From Pseudomonadota bacterium (GTDB lineage Bacteria > Pseudomonadota > Alphaproteobacteria > Caulobacterales > Caulobacteraceae): DNA of 64,000 nt. The stretch lies in NCBI GenBank assembly GCA_020161365.1, contig JAIUNU010000012.1, positions 62,001 to 126,000 on the forward strand, in the 5' to 3' direction. Below are positions 42,486-52,635 of this stretch, in pieces. The notes beneath the pieces were generated by a model. The model saw nothing but the letters and a program-made list of their open reading frames with translations, did no database searches and was not told the DNA's origin. The first letter of the stretch is position 1, and the number at the start of each line of letters is the position of its first letter. Made by a program: the position numbers and the translations under genes.

Positions 42486-42608
42486 AAAACACCCTAACGA
42501 CCAAACAGGTGTTGGGGCACAGCCATCCGCCGGAAGCGCTAACAATGAGACCATTCGCCCAAGGCTTGAGCGTTTAGAGGCAAAGCGGTCGCCTCACGCT
42601 CAAGCCTT
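42486..42608 (-). repeat. Inverted repeats in the 3' region of the DUF1467 transcript
   Basis: A 12-bp perfect stem AAGGCTTGAGCG/CGCTCAAGCCTT (42561-42572 / 42597-42608) encloses an inner GAGGC/GCCTC stem (42577-42581 / 42591-42595). A weaker AACACC/GGTGTT repeat lies at about 42488-42514. They begin 13 bases after the DUF1467 stop, ahead of the terminator at 42395, so they would form a folded 3' untranslated region. Confidence 0.65.
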
Positions 42609-42621
42609 GTGCATTCGCACG

Positions 42622-42882
42622 TCAGATGGCGGCCGGCAGGTCCGGAAGCGTGATCAGCTTGAAGTGCACGATCAGGAAAAAAAGGCCGAACACGACGGCC
42701 GAGAGCCAGGTCGTGGTGATGAACTTGCGCTTTAGGTTTGGGTTCATCGGCGCCCCAGGATCCACGCCCGGCGGCGGCTTGATCCCGGCTTCGAAAAAGC
42801 TGCGCGACCCGAGCGGCAGGACCGCAAACAGAACGGTCCACCAGATCGTCATGTAGATCGCGAACCAGGTGATCGGGCTCAT
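42622..42882 (-). CDS. DUF1467-family small membrane protein
   Basis: An 86-residue protein with two membrane helices (about 5-22, WFAIYMTIWWTVLFAVLPLG, and about 57-76, TTTWLSAVVFGLFFLIVHF) and a Pro/Gly-rich loop with PPPGVDPGAPMNPNLKRKF. This matches the DUF1467 family, common in alphaproteobacteria and often next to the methylmalonyl-CoA epimerase gene, as here. Its function is unknown. The start shares one base with the mce stop. Confidence 0.88.
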   Translation of the reverse strand: MSPITWFAIYMTIWWTVLFAVLPLGSRSFFEAGIKPPPGVDPGAPMNPNLKRKFITTTWLSAVVFGLFFLIVHFKLITLPDLPAAI

Positions 42883-43301
42883 CAGTGATGGGCGTCCTTC
42901 GGCGTTTCCATGAGCTCGACAAGCATGCCGCCCATGTCCTTGGGGTGAACAAAGATGATCAGCGTGCCATGCGCGCCTATGCGAGGCTCACCGAGCACCG
43001 TTGCGCCCTTGGCCACGAGAGCGTCACGGGCTTCGTAGATGTTCTCGACCTCGAAGCAGATGTGATGCTGGCCGCCCTTAGGGTTCTTGGCCAGGAACCC
43101 ATGGATCGGCGAACTCTCGCCATAGGGCTCGATCAGCTCGATCTGGCTGTTGGGCAGGTTGACGAAGCAGACCCAGACCCCCTGCTCCGGCATCGCCCAT
43201 TTGTCGGTGATCGAAGTCGCGCCGAGCAGGTCGCGATACATCTTCACCGACTCGTCGATAGAGGGCGTGGCGACGCCGACGTGATTGAGCTTGCCGATCA
43301 T
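42882..43301 (-). CDS. mce: Methylmalonyl-CoA epimerase
   Basis: Interconverts (2R)- and (2S)-methylmalonyl-CoA on the route from propionyl-CoA to succinyl-CoA. The 139-residue VOC-fold protein has KLNHVGVATPSIDESVKMY (first metal His), IELIEPYGESSPIHGFL, GQHHICFEVENIYEARDAL (second metal His) and a late metal Glu in VHPKDMGGMLVELME. ATG 43301 (MIGKLNHVGVA) is the family start. It follows rnj after a 105-base gap with a hairpin. Confidence 0.93.
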   Translation of the reverse strand: MIGKLNHVGVATPSIDESVKMYRDLLGATSITDKWAMPEQGVWVCFVNLPNSQIELIEPYGESSPIHGFLAKNPKGGQHHICFEVENIYEARDALVAKGATVLGEPRIGAHGTLIIFVHPKDMGGMLVELMETPKDAHH

Positions 43302-43372
43302 CTCGAGGAACTCCCGCTGCTTTTCTGTTGTTGGCTGTTGGCCTAGCACCAGTGCTGCAATGCGGAAAGATG

Positions 43373-43400
43373 GGGCGTCCACGGTCGCGCGTGGACGCCC
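43373..43400 (-). terminator. Strong hairpin between rnj and mce (partial terminator?)
   Basis: An 11-bp perfect stem GGGCGTCCACG/CGTGGACGCCC (43373-43383 / 43390-43400, 6-base loop) starts 7 bases after the rnj stop. On the reverse strand it is followed by CATCTTTCC, a weak T tract. It may attenuate transcription into mce-DUF1467 or protect the rnj mRNA end. Confidence 0.55.
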
Positions 43401-43406
43401 TCTTGG

Positions 43407-45086
43407 TCAGAGCCGAAGAACCGTCGTCTCGACGACGGGTTTTCGCTCCCAGATACGGAACGCGGCCTTCTTCACGGCGCGGGAAATCGCGCCCTCGATG
43501 GTCTCGTCGATCTCGCGCGCGTCACCGTCGAGCTTTTTGTAGGCGCTTTCGGCTTCCTCGCAGAGATCGTCCAGCGCGTCGTCCAGCGTGTACTCATCGT
43601 CGCCCGTCAGGCCGATACCTCGGATCTGGGGGCCAGAAACGATCTTGTTGCGACCATCGAGCACAATAGACACGGCCAGGACGCCATTGAAGGCGGCATG
43701 GCGACGTTCGCGCAGCGCCTCGCCGTTCTCGGGGGTGACCACGCCGCCGTCGACATAAAGGCGGCCCGCAGGAACCTCATCGATGATCCCAGGCTGACCC
43801 GGCGCCAGCAACACCATGTCGCCGTTCCGGGGGCTGACCGCGTGCGGCACCTGCAGATCCTTGGCCAGGGCCGCATGCTCGATCAGGTGGCGACGCTCGC
43901 CGTGCGTCGGGACGGCGATATGCGGGCGAACCCAAGCGTACATCTGGCGAAGCTCGTCTCGGCACGGGTGGCCTGACACGTGGATGCCGGGCGTATCGCG
44001 CTCGGTGTGCAACCGCACGCCGCGATCGGCCAGCTTGTTCTGCAGATTGCGGATCGGGATCTCGTTGCCCGGGATCACGCGCGAACTGAAGATCACGTGG
44101 TCGCCCGAGCCCATCTTCACATGCGGATGGCTGCCGTCGGCGATGCGAGACAGCGCCGCGCGCGCTTCGCCCTGGCTGCCAGTGCAGAGGTAGAGAACTT
44201 CGTTCTCGGGTAGGTGCTTGGCTTGATCGTCGTTGATGAAGGGCTCGACGCCCTCCAGCAGGCCGACAGACCGCGCCGCAGCCGCCATGCGATGCATAGA
44301 CCGGCCGGCGAGGCTGACCTTGCGGCCGCAAGCCTGGGCCGCGCGGATTACCGTATCCATTCGCGCGACGTTCGACGCGAAGCAGGCGACCGCGATCTTA
44401 CCGCTGAGGCTCTTGATCAGAGCTCCAAGGGCCTCTCGGACATCGGCTTCCGAACCGGCTGACCCTTCCTGGAAAACGTTAGTGCTGTCGCAGACCATGG
44501 CCAGCACGCCTTCGTCGCCAAGACGGCGAATGGCGGCCTCGTCGGTCGGCGCGCCAAGCTGCGGCTCGGGATCGATCTTCCAGTCACCGGTGTGGAGCAC
44601 AGTGCCGAGCGGCGTCTTGATCGCAAGGCCGTTCGGCTCGGGGATCGAGTGGGTCAGGGTGATCAGCTCAAGCTCGAACGGACCAAGCTTGAAGCTGCCA
44701 CCCAGCGGGACCTCGGTGATCTCCACCTCCCCCAACAGATCGGCGTCCCGCAGCTTCTCGCGCAGCAGGAAGGCCGTGAACGGCGTGGCGAAAACCGGCG
44801 CCTTCAGGCGCGGCCAAAGCCAGTGCACAGCGCCCAGATGATCCTCGTGGGCGTGGGTGAGCACGATGCCAAGAATATCGTCGGCGTAGGGCTCGATATA
44901 GGTCGGGTCCGGCAGGATGATCTCGACGCCCGGTGTCGTCTGGTCGCCAAAAGTCACGCCCAGGTCGACCACGATCCATTTGCGATCGTGCGCCGGCCCA
45001 AAGCCGTACAGGTTGAAATTCATGCCGATCTCGTTCGACCCGCCCAGCGGCAGGAAGACGAACTCGTCGTTCTTGGACTTTTTCAT
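43407..45086 (-). CDS. rnj: Ribonuclease J
   Basis: A metallo-beta-lactamase/beta-CASP exo- and endoribonuclease that matures rRNA and degrades mRNA from the 5' end. The 559-residue product has the zinc motif LTHAHEDHLGAV (His78, His80, Asp82, His83), GDWKIDPEPQLG, MVCDSTNVFQEGSAGSE, LCTGSQGEARAALSRIADG, and HVSGHPCRDELRQM. The start is ATG 45086 in a one-base overlap with the coaX stop; GTG 45089 is an alternative with four-base overlap. RNase J is absent from E. coli but usual in alphaproteobacteria. Confidence 0.96.
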   Translation of the reverse strand: MKKSKNDEFVFLPLGGSNEIGMNFNLYGFGPAHDRKWIVVDLGVTFGDQTTPGVEIILPDPTYIEPYADDILGIVLTHAHEDHLGAVHWLWPRLKAPVFATPFTAFLLREKLRDADLLGEVEITEVPLGGSFKLGPFELELITLTHSIPEPNGLAIKTPLGTVLHTGDWKIDPEPQLGAPTDEAAIRRLGDEGVLAMVCDSTNVFQEGSAGSEADVREALGALIKSLSGKIAVACFASNVARMDTVIRAAQACGRKVSLAGRSMHRMAAAARSVGLLEGVEPFINDDQAKHLPENEVLYLCTGSQGEARAALSRIADGSHPHVKMGSGDHVIFSSRVIPGNEIPIRNLQNKLADRGVRLHTERDTPGIHVSGHPCRDELRQMYAWVRPHIAVPTHGERRHLIEHAALAKDLQVPHAVSPRNGDMVLLAPGQPGIIDEVPAGRLYVDGGVVTPENGEALRERRHAAFNGVLAVSIVLDGRNKIVSGPQIRGIGLTGDDEYTLDDALDDLCEEAESAYKKLDGDAREIDETIEGAISRAVKKAAFRIWERKPVVETTVLRL

Positions 45087-45871
45087 CACGTCTCGGAGAT
45101 GGTGTTTCGGCGGTAGATTTCGAGGAGACCCCGGATCGTCAGATCGGAGTCGAAATGGTCGATGCTGTCGGTCGCGCCCTCGAACAGCGAGGCGACGCCG
45201 CCTGTGGCGATGACGGTCATCGGCTCGCCGCGCTCAGCCTTGATGCGCGACACGAGACCTTCGATCAGGGAAATATAGCCCCAGAAGACGCCCGATTGCA
45301 TGGCTGAGACCGTGTCGGTCCCCACGATCTTGTTACCTGCGGGACGCTGGATGGCGATGCGTGGCAGCTTCGCCGCCGCTTCGTGCAGCGCCTGCATCGA
45401 CAGGTTAATGCCTGGCGCGATGATGCCGCCCTCGAAGGCGCCGTCGGCCGCGACGATATCGAAGGTCGTGGCCGTGCCGCTGTCGATCACTACCAAGGGG
45501 CCAGGATAGATCATGGCCGCGCCGATCGCGTTGACCAGACGGTCGGCGCCGGCCTCGGACGGCTTCTCGATGCGCACGTCGATGCCCAGCTTGGCGTTCT
45601 CACCAATGACCAGCGGCTCGACGTTGAAATAGCGCCGGCTGAGGTTGCGCAGGTTGAAGATCGATTGCGGCACCACGCTGGAGATGATCACCGCGTCGAT
45701 CGCGCGAAAACCCAGCCCCTGCATCGACAGCAGCTGCGAAAGCCAGACCACATACTCATCGGCGGTTCGGGTGCTTTCGGTGGCAGATCGCCACTGCGCC
45801 ACCCACGACACTCCGTCGTGGATCGCGAACATGGTGTTGGTGTTGCCCTGCTCGATGGCCAGCAGCATCAC
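45086..45871 (-). CDS. coaX: Type III pantothenate kinase
   Basis: Phosphorylates pantothenate, the first step of coenzyme A synthesis. The 261-residue ASKHA-fold protein has [65 protein letters not shown] and [15 protein letters not shown]. The usual N-terminal DXGNT Asp is replaced by Glu6 here, a conservative change. It overlaps birA by four bases. Confidence 0.94.
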   Translation of the reverse strand: MMLLAIEQGNTNTMFAIHDGVSWVAQWRSATESTRTADEYVVWLSQLLSMQGLGFRAIDAVIISSVVPQSIFNLRNLSRRYFNVEPLVIGENAKLGIDVRIEKPSEAGADRLVNAIGAAMIYPGPLVVIDSGTATTFDIVAADGAFEGGIIAPGINLSMQALHEAAAKLPRIAIQRPAGNKIVGTDTVSAMQSGVFWGYISLIEGLVSRIKAERGEPMTVIATGGVASLFEGATDSIDHFDSDLTIRGLLEIYRRNTISET

Positions 45872-46620
45872 GCGCCTCCAAAAAACACGTCGCCGGCGGT
45901 GATCCGGCGCACACTTCCATCCGCCATGCGCAAGCGAAGCGCGCCATCGGCGTCGAGGCCTTCGGCGATCCCTTCAACGGTCTCATGGCCCAGACGCGCG
46001 ATGCAAGGCTCGCCCAGTCCGTGGGCGCGCGCCGTCCAGGCGTCGGCGATGGCGGGAAAGCCCAGGACGTCCCAGGTGCGGATCCAGCGTTCAAAGGCCT
46101 CAGCCAGAACTTCGGCGGCCTCTTGCGGCGATGGCGGCGTCTCCAGATAGGTGGCGATGGCGGTCGCTGGACGCTCGGCGTCGATCGGCTTGCGCTTGAG
46201 ATTCACGCCGACGCCGACGGCAAGCCACAGGCCGCCGAACGGTGAAGCGCCCGACTCCACGAGGATGCCGCTGACCTTCAGACCGCTCAACAGCGGGTCG
46301 TTCGGCCACTTCAGGCTGACCAGCTCATTTTGGACATAGCGGGCCAACAAATCGGCGACCGCTAGAGCGGCGACAAAGGAGACCTGCGCCGCCTCAGCCG
46401 GGGGCCTGTCAGTGCGCAGCAGCAGTGTCGCGGCGAGGTTGCCCTCGCCTGTCTCCCACACACGCCCGCGACGGCCGCGCCCGGCGGTTTGCCTCAGCCC
46501 CACAATCCACACTGGCCCCGCCTCGCCGGCTTCGGCGCGACGCCGGGCCTCGGCGTTGGTGGAGTCGATCTCGTCGAGAACGATGATCGGGGGGACGGTG
46601 ACGGGCGCAACGCCCGTCAC
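45868..46620 (-). CDS. birA: Biotin-[acetyl-CoA carboxylase] ligase, without DNA-binding domain
   Basis: Attaches biotin to the carrier protein of acetyl-CoA carboxylase. The 250-residue product starts with [17 protein letters not shown] and has the biotinyl-AMP loop GRGRRGR (about residues 47-53), [20 protein letters not shown] and [13 protein letters not shown]. There is no N-terminal helix-turn-helix, so it is a pure ligase and not a biotin repressor. I chose GTG 46620, one base after the nuoN stop; the longer frame to 46686 would lie in nuoN and encode a Pro-rich non-family tail. Confidence 0.93.
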   Translation of the reverse strand: MTGVAPVTVPPIIVLDEIDSTNAEARRRAEAGEAGPVWIVGLRQTAGRGRRGRVWETGEGNLAATLLLRTDRPPAEAAQVSFVAALAVADLLARYVQNELVSLKWPNDPLLSGLKVSGILVESGASPFGGLWLAVGVGVNLKRKPIDAERPATAIATYLETPPSPQEAAEVLAEAFERWIRTWDVLGFPAIADAWTARAHGLGEPCIARLGHETVEGIAEGLDADGALRLRMADGSVRRITAGDVFFGGA

Positions 46621-46621
46621 G

Positions 46622-48067
46622 TCACGCGTGACCAAAGGCGGCGGCGGCGGCCTTGGCGGCCGGCTCGAGCCAGACCAGGGCCACAAGAACGATCGGGAAC
46701 GAGAAGATCGCGGCGGCGAAACCCACGGCCCGGGCCGACGGCGACGGAGCGTCCACGGCGCCTGCAGCCTCGTCGAACCACATCGCCTTGATCAGGCGCA
46801 GGTAATAGAACGCCGCAACCACCGAACCGACCAGACCGAGCACAGCGGCCCACTGCATCACGACGTCGCCCGTGCCCATCGCGGCCTTGAAGACGAAGTA
46901 CTTCGCCCAGAAGCCCGAGAACGGCGGCAGGCCCAGCGCCGACAGCGAGAAGGCGGTCATGGCCAGGGCGACGCCGGGGCGCTGCTTCACGAGACCGGCC
47001 ATATCCTGGATCGTCTCCATCGGCTTGCCGTCGCGGTTCAGCGCTTGCAGGCAGGCGAAGAAGCCGGTGACGTCCACCATGTAGAGCGTCATGAAGATCA
47101 GCATCGACTGGAGGCCGACCTCGCCGCCGGCGGCGACGCCCAGCAGGGCGTAGCCGACGTTAGCGATCGACGAGTAAGCCCACAGGCGCTTGAGGTTACT
47201 CTGCGCCAGACCGGCGAAGGCGCCCACGAAGACCGACAGCAGGGCCGCAATCACCAGAACCTGACGCCATTGCGCCTCGGCGGCCGGGAATGCGTCACCT
47301 AGCACCCGAGCGAACATCATCATGGCGGCCAGCTTCGGCGCGGCGGCGAAGAAACCGACGACCGGGGTCGGCGCGCCTTCGTAGACGTCCGGAGTCCACA
47401 TGTGGAACGGCGCGGCCGAAACCTTGAACGCCAGACCGCAGATCACGAACACCAGGCCAAACAGCAGGCCCACGCCATGCGAACCGCCGTGCGCGGCCGC
47501 CAGAGCGATCTGGCTGAAGTGGGTCGAACCAGTGAAGCCGTAGATCAGCGAGCTGCCGTACAGCAGCAGGCCCGACGACAAGGCGCCGAGCACGAAGTAC
47601 TTCAGGCCGGCTTCAGAGGACTTGGCGTCGTCGCGGCGCATGGCGGCCAGAACGTAGAGCGCCAGCGATTGCAACTCGACGCCGACATAAAGGCTGATCA
47701 GGTCGCCGGCCGAAGCGGTGACGCCCATGCCGAGCGCGGCGAGAACCACGAGCACGGCGTACTCGAACTTCTGGTCGCCGCGCTGCGCCAGCCAGCGATC
47801 GCCGAGCACGACGGCCACGGCGCTGGAGAGATAGATCGCCACCTTGGCGTAGGTCGCGGCCGCGTCAGCGACATAGACCCCACCGAACGCGGCGCCCTTG
47901 GGCCCCAGCACCGCCGTCGCGGCGGCGGCGACCAGCGACGCGACGGCCGCCAGCGTAAAGATGGCTCCGACCTTGCCTCGGAAGGCGCCGGCGACCAGCA
48001 GAACCAGCGCCGCGATCGCGAGAACGACCTCAGGCAACACGAGCGAGAAGTTGGCGGAAAAGGTCAT
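46622..48067 (-). CDS. nuoN: NADH:quinone oxidoreductase subunit N
   Basis: Antiporter-like proton-pumping subunit of complex I. The 481-residue protein has about 14 membrane helices, with LYVGVELQSLALYVLAA (essential Glu), SAAPFHMWTPDVYEGAPTPV and AYSSIANVGYALLGVA. ATG 48067 follows nuoM by seven bases; an in-frame earlier start at 48082 overlaps nuoM. Last nuo gene, directly upstream of birA. Confidence 0.96.
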   Translation of the reverse strand: MTFSANFSLVLPEVVLAIAALVLLVAGAFRGKVGAIFTLAAVASLVAAAATAVLGPKGAAFGGVYVADAAATYAKVAIYLSSAVAVVLGDRWLAQRGDQKFEYAVLVVLAALGMGVTASAGDLISLYVGVELQSLALYVLAAMRRDDAKSSEAGLKYFVLGALSSGLLLYGSSLIYGFTGSTHFSQIALAAAHGGSHGVGLLFGLVFVICGLAFKVSAAPFHMWTPDVYEGAPTPVVGFFAAAPKLAAMMMFARVLGDAFPAAEAQWRQVLVIAALLSVFVGAFAGLAQSNLKRLWAYSSIANVGYALLGVAAGGEVGLQSMLIFMTLYMVDVTGFFACLQALNRDGKPMETIQDMAGLVKQRPGVALAMTAFSLSALGLPPFSGFWAKYFVFKAAMGTGDVVMQWAAVLGLVGSVVAAFYYLRLIKAMWFDEAAGAVDAPSPSARAVGFAAAIFSFPIVLVALVWLEPAAKAAAAAFGHA

Positions 48068-48074
48068 TGGCTCC

Positions 48075-49559
48075 TCACCCACCCACGGCGGCGCGCCAGG
48101 CGCCGACGAGCGCGTCGACAGACGTCGCGGTCAGGTTGAACACGAGATTGGGATAGATACCCAGCACCAGGGTCGACACGATCAGCGGGGCGAAGATCAG
48201 GATCTCGCGCTTGTCCAGATCAGTGATCGTGGTCAGCTGCGGATTGGTGATCTCGCCGAACATCACGCGGCGGTACAGGGTCAGGGCGTACATGGCCGAC
48301 AGGATCACGCCCGAAGCGGAGACGATCGCCGTCCAGGTCGAGGCCTTGTAGACGCCGGTCATGGTCAGGATTTCGCCAACGAAGCCCGAGGTGCCCGGAA
48401 GGCCGACATTGCCCATGGTGAACAGCATGAACACCGCCGCGTACATCGGCATGCGATTGGTGAGGCCGCCATAGAAAGCGATTTCGCGGGTGTGCATGCG
48501 GTCGTAGACCACGCCGACGCAGAGGAAGAGCGCACCCGAGATGATCCCGTGGCTCAGCATCTGGAACAGGGCGCCCTGCTCGCCCGCCGCATTGCCCGAG
48601 AAGATGCCCATGGTCACGAAGCCCATGTGGGCGACCGACGAATAGGCGATCAGCTTCTTGATGTCGGTCTGACGGAAAGCGACCAGCGAGGTGTAGACGA
48701 TGGCGATGGCCGACATCGCGAACACCAGCGGCTGGAACATCTCCGAAGCGTTCGGGAACATCGGCAGGCTGAAGCGCATGAAGCCGTAGCCGCCCATCTT
48801 CAGCAGGATACCGGCCAGGATGACCGAACCGGCCGTCGGCGCCTCGACGTGGGCGTCGGGCAGCCAAGTGTGAACCGGCCACATCGGCATCTTGACCGCG
48901 AACGAGGCGAAGAAGGCCAGCCACAGCCAGGTTTGCAGCCACGGGGCGAACTTGAAGGTCATCAGTTCAGGGATCGAGGCGGTGCCAGAGATCCCGATCA
49001 TCGCCAAGATCGCGGCCAGCATCAGCACCGAGCCGAGCAGCGTGTACAGGAAGAACTTGTAGGCCGCGTAGATCCGGCGCTTGCCGCCCCAGATGCCGAT
49101 GATCAGGAACATCGGAACCAGGCCGCCCTCGAAGAAGAGGTAGAACAGCACGAGATCCAGCGCGCAGAAGACGCCGATCACCAGGGTCTCAAGGACCAGG
49201 AAGGCGATCAGGTACTCGACGACGCGCTTCTCGACCGACTTCCAGCTGGCCACGATGCAGATCGGCAGCAGGAACGCGGTCAGCAGGACGAACAGCACCG
49301 AAATGCCATCGACGCCCATGCGGTAGTGGAGACCGGCGAACCAGGCGACGTCTTCCACGAACTGGAAGCCCGGGTTCTTCGGGTCGAACTGGGCGGTGAG
49401 GATGATCGACAGGCCGAACGTGACCAGGGTGGTCACGAGCGCGATCCACTTGGCCAGGGTGTCGGTCTTTTCTCCGGCGCCATGCAGGACGCGCGCGGCG
49501 AGGATCACCGCGACGCCGGCGAGGGGCGCGAAGGTCGTAAGGCTGAGAAGGCCGCTCAT
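48075..49559 (-). CDS. nuoM: NADH:quinone oxidoreductase subunit M
   Basis: Antiporter-like proton-pumping subunit of complex I. The 494-residue protein has about 14 membrane helices, with [20 protein letters not shown] (key Glu), [40 protein letters not shown] and [19 protein letters not shown] 49559 ([15 protein letters not shown]) follows nuoL by 14 bases. Confidence 0.96.
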   Translation of the reverse strand: MSGLLSLTTFAPLAGVAVILAARVLHGAGEKTDTLAKWIALVTTLVTFGLSIILTAQFDPKNPGFQFVEDVAWFAGLHYRMGVDGISVLFVLLTAFLLPICIVASWKSVEKRVVEYLIAFLVLETLVIGVFCALDLVLFYLFFEGGLVPMFLIIGIWGGKRRIYAAYKFFLYTLLGSVLMLAAILAMIGISGTASIPELMTFKFAPWLQTWLWLAFFASFAVKMPMWPVHTWLPDAHVEAPTAGSVILAGILLKMGGYGFMRFSLPMFPNASEMFQPLVFAMSAIAIVYTSLVAFRQTDIKKLIAYSSVAHMGFVTMGIFSGNAAGEQGALFQMLSHGIISGALFLCVGVVYDRMHTREIAFYGGLTNRMPMYAAVFMLFTMGNVGLPGTSGFVGEILTMTGVYKASTWTAIVSASGVILSAMYALTLYRRVMFGEITNPQLTTITDLDKREILIFAPLIVSTLVLGIYPNLVFNLTATSVDALVGAWRAAVGG

Positions 49560-49573
49560 GAGCTCCGTCCCCC

Positions 49574-51625
49574 TCAACGGAATGCGTACAGGGCGAAGGT
49601 CAGCAGGCCGGCGACGCCGAGCAGCATGACAAACGCATAGTGGTAGAGATAGCCGGTCTGCAGCCTGCCGGTGCGCTTGCCGACCTCATACGAGACCGCG
49701 CTCACGCCATCGGGGCCCAGGCCGTCGATGATCTTCTGGTCGCCGCCCTTCCAGAACAGGTCGCCCAGGAACTTGGCGAAGCGCACGAACGTCGCCGCGT
49801 AGAGTTCGTCGAAGAACCACTTGTTGTAGAAGAAGACGTACAGCGGCCCCTTGCGCTCGGCCAGCTTCAGGCCCAGGCGCTCATTGCCCTTGATCAGGTA
49901 GACATAGACCGCGATCAGCAGGCCGATCAGCGAAGCGATCAGCGGGCTCCACTTCACCCAGGTCGCCACCTCGTGCGCTTCGTGCAGCACGTGGTTGGTC
50001 GGGGCGGTGTAGATGGCGCCGCGCCAGAACTCTTCCTGGTGGTGGCCCACGAAGTAGCCGGTGAACACGAAGCCGGCGGCGACCGCGCCGATCGACAGCA
50101 CGACCAGCGGGAACAGCATCACCCACGGGCTCTCGTGCGGCTTGTGGTCGTGACCATGGCCATGATCGTCGTGGGCGTGAGCGTGGTCGTCATGACCGTG
50201 TGCGTCATGCGCGTGATCGTCGTGGCCATGGGCGTCATGACCCCAGCGCGCCGTGCCGTTGAAGGTGAAGAACGCCAGGCGCCACGAGTAGAACGAGGTC
50301 AGGCCCGCGACGAGCACGCCAATCACCCAGGCGAACATGGCCAGGGCGTTGTGGCCGCCCGCGGCGAACGCCGCCTCGATGATGGTGTCCTTGGAGTAGA
50401 AGCCAGCGAAGCCCAGGTGCAGCGGCGGGAAGCCGAGGCCCGTGATGGCGATCGTGCCGATCGTCATGGCGATGAAGGTGACGGGCAGCAGCTTGGCGAG
50501 GGCGCCGTAGCGACGCATGTCCTGCTCGTGGTGCATGCCGTGGATCACCGAACCGGCGCCCAGGAACAGCAGCGCCTTGAAGAAGGCGTGCGTGAACAGG
50601 TGGAACATGGCCGCCTGATAGGCGCCGACACCCGCCGCGAAGAACATGTAGCCCAGCTGCGAGCAGGTCGAGTAGGCGATCACGCGCTTGATGTCGTTCT
50701 GCGTCAGGCCGACCGTGGCGGCGAACAGGGCCGTCACCGCGCCGATGACCGTGACGATGTTCTTGGCCACGGGGGCGTACTCGAACATCGGCGAGAGCAG
50801 GCACAGCATGTAGACGCCGGCGGTCACCATCGTGGCCGCGTGGATGAGCGCCGACACCGGGGTCGGGCCTTCCATTGCGTCCGGCAGCCAGGTGTGCAGG
50901 AAGAACTGCGCCGACTTGCCCATCGCGCCGATGAACAGCAGGAAGCAGGCGATATCCATCAGCGGCCACATGTGACCGGCGAATTCCCAGGTCTTGCCGG
51001 CGTTGGCCTGGATCAGCGGGAACAGTTCGGCGAACTGGATCGTGCCGAACGCCCAGTAGGTCGTCATGATGCCGAGGGCGAAGCCAAAGTCGCCGACCCG
51101 GTTGACCACGAAGGCCTTGATGGCGGCGGCGCTGGCCGAGGGCTTCTTGAACCAGAAGCCGATCAGCAGGTACGAGGCCAAGCCCACGCCTTCCCAGCCG
51201 AAGAACAGCTGCATGAAGTCGGCGGCGGTGACCAGCGACAGCATGGCGAAGGTGAAGAGCGACAGGTACGCGAAGAAGCGCGGCTTGCTGTCGTCCTCGG
51301 CCATGTAGCCCCAGGAGTAGATGTGCACGAGGGCCGAGACCGTCGTGACCACGATCAGCATCGTCGCCGACAGGGCGTCAATGCGGATCGACCAGTTGGC
51401 CTGGAAGTCGCCGATATGGATGAACGGCAGCAACTGGACTGTGAAGGCCTCCATGTGCCCCCAGGTCCACTGGCTGAACGTGTACCAGGACAGCGCGCAC
51501 GACAGGATCAGCGCGCCCGTCGTGACCGACTGCGACGCGACATTGCCAATACGGCGGCCGAACAGACCGGCGATCGCCGCGGCGATGATCGGCGCGAAAA
51601 CGAGAATGGTGACAAGCGTCTGCAT
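49574..51625 (-). CDS. nuoL: NADH:quinone oxidoreductase subunit L, with His/Asp-rich loop
   Basis: Distal proton-pumping subunit of complex I. The 683-residue protein has the Nqo12/NuoL core with [39 protein letters not shown] and [17 protein letters not shown], and the long lateral helix at the C-terminus. Residues 462-497 form a hydrophilic insertion with 15 His and 9 Asp (DNA 50135-50242), in a loop after the TARWG segment and before a membrane helix. The rest of the protein is normal. It lies between nuoK and nuoM. Confidence 0.97.
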   Translation of the reverse strand: MQTLVTILVFAPIIAAAIAGLFGRRIGNVASQSVTTGALILSCALSWYTFSQWTWGHMEAFTVQLLPFIHIGDFQANWSIRIDALSATMLIVVTTVSALVHIYSWGYMAEDDSKPRFFAYLSLFTFAMLSLVTAADFMQLFFGWEGVGLASYLLIGFWFKKPSASAAAIKAFVVNRVGDFGFALGIMTTYWAFGTIQFAELFPLIQANAGKTWEFAGHMWPLMDIACFLLFIGAMGKSAQFFLHTWLPDAMEGPTPVSALIHAATMVTAGVYMLCLLSPMFEYAPVAKNIVTVIGAVTALFAATVGLTQNDIKRVIAYSTCSQLGYMFFAAGVGAYQAAMFHLFTHAFFKALLFLGAGSVIHGMHHEQDMRRYGALAKLLPVTFIAMTIGTIAITGLGFPPLHLGFAGFYSKDTIIEAAFAAGGHNALAMFAWVIGVLVAGLTSFYSWRLAFFTFNGTARWGHDAHGHDDHAHDAHGHDDHAHAHDDHGHGHDHKPHESPWVMLFPLVVLSIGAVAAGFVFTGYFVGHHQEEFWRGAIYTAPTNHVLHEAHEVATWVKWSPLIASLIGLLIAVYVYLIKGNERLGLKLAERKGPLYVFFYNKWFFDELYAATFVRFAKFLGDLFWKGGDQKIIDGLGPDGVSAVSYEVGKRTGRLQTGYLYHYAFVMLLGVAGLLTFALYAFR

Positions 51626-51633
51626 GACGTCGC

Positions 51634-51939
51634 TTAGCCCTTCATCATGCTGGCGTCGTCAACCGCGATGTCGCCGCGGTTGCGGAAGAAGGTGACGAGG
51701 ATCGCCAGACCCACGGCCGCCTCGGCGGCAGCGACGGTCAGGACGAACATCGCGAAGATCTGGCCCGCCACGTCGTGCAGATAGGCCGAGAACGCCACGA
51801 GGTTGATGTTCACCGCCAGAAGGATCAGTTCGATCGACATCAGGATGACGATCACGTTCTTGCGGTTCACAAAGATGCCGAAGACGCCGATCGTGAACAG
51901 GATCGCGGCGACGACGAGATAGTGCGGAAGGCCGATCAT
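51634..51939 (-). CDS. nuoK: NADH:quinone oxidoreductase subunit K
   Basis: A 101-residue, three-helix membrane subunit of complex I. It begins [20 protein letters not shown] and has [20 protein letters not shown] with the conserved membrane Glu, then [20 protein letters not shown] with the second conserved Glu. Its start overlaps the nuoJ stop by four bases. Confidence 0.97.
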   Translation of the reverse strand: MIGLPHYLVVAAILFTIGVFGIFVNRKNVIVILMSIELILLAVNINLVAFSAYLHDVAGQIFAMFVLTVAAAEAAVGLAILVTFFRNRGDIAVDDASMMKG

Positions 51940-52553
51940 TCGGAGATCCCCTCACCCGGCTTGATCTGAACCAGCTCCATGCCGGTCTTGGGCGTGCGGG
52001 CGACCTGCTTGCCGATGTCCTGGCGCTTCACGCCCGGCTTGTGGCGCAGGGTCAGGACGATGGCGCCGATCATGGCCACCAGCAGCACCAGGCCCGCCAG
52101 TTGGAAGAAGAAGACATAGTCGGTGTAGAGCACGCGACCGATCGCTTCGGTGTTCGGAACTCCGCCCGGCGACGCGTTAGGCAGAGCGTTCTTCGCGGCG
52201 GCGCCGTTGGTGGCGACGGCCGCGACGACCATCACCATCTCGGTGGCGATCACCAGCGCGATCACGCCGCCGAAGGGCAGGTACTGCACGAAGCCCTGTC
52301 GAAGCTCGGCGAAGTCCACATCCAGCATCATGACGACGAACAGGAAGAGCACCGCGACCGCGCCGACATAGACGACGACCAGCAGCATCGCCAGGAACTC
52401 CGCGCCCAGCAGGACGAAGAGGCCGGCGGCCGAGAAGAAGGCGGTGATCAGGAAGAGCACCGAGTGCACCGGGTTGCGCGCCGACACGACGAGGAGACCC
52501 GCCGCTATGGTCACGAAAGCCAGTAGATAAAATGCGATCGCCTGCACGGGCAT
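51936..52553 (-). CDS. nuoJ: NADH:quinone oxidoreductase subunit J
   Basis: A 205-residue membrane subunit of complex I with five helices; [20 protein letters not shown] and [20 protein letters not shown] are typical. The C-terminal hydrophilic tail ([20 protein letters not shown]) is common in alphaproteobacteria. ATG 52553 ([13 protein letters not shown]) is chosen over the longer frame to 52589. An 82-base gap to nuoI holds a GC hairpin. Confidence 0.95.
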   Translation of the reverse strand: MPVQAIAFYLLAFVTIAAGLLVVSARNPVHSVLFLITAFFSAAGLFVLLGAEFLAMLLVVVYVGAVAVLFLFVVMMLDVDFAELRQGFVQYLPFGGVIALVIATEMVMVVAAVATNGAAAKNALPNASPGGVPNTEAIGRVLYTDYVFFFQLAGLVLLVAMIGAIVLTLRHKPGVKRQDIGKQVARTPKTGMELVQIKPGEGISE

Positions 52554-52589
52554 TGGCCCTGGGCTCCCCTGAAATCTTAAGTCCAACAA

Positions 52590-52611
52590 CGGCGCGCCGC
52601 GTGACGCGCCG
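52590..52611. repeat. Hairpin in the nuoI-nuoJ gap
   Basis: CGGCGCG/CGCGCCG (52590-52596 / 52605-52611, 8-base loop). No T-run follows on the reverse strand. It may be an mRNA processing or stability element between the peripheral-arm and membrane-arm genes. Confidence 0.45.
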
Positions 52612-52635
52612 CCTACCCCGGATTCGGCCCCGTCT

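Larger units (their letters stand above)
42179..42621. other. 443-base gene-free region between proS and the nuo-mce operon
   Basis: No coding gene is visible. From left to right it holds the proS leader and promoter region, a large imperfect palindrome, a minus-strand terminator, and two further inverted repeats just downstream of the DUF1467 gene. It is the most structured non-coding stretch in the window. Confidence 0.7.

Noticed and set aside
50135..50242. CRISPR or tandem DNA repeat in nuoL
   Set aside because: The repetition reflects His and Asp codons in an open reading frame with uneven units and no spacers.
49640..51637. A 665-codon open frame on the forward strand opposite nuoL
   Set aside because: It is the antisense shadow of nuoL in a high-GC genome, with an implausible Arg/Glu/His-rich composition. 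NuoL on the other strand matches its family throughout.
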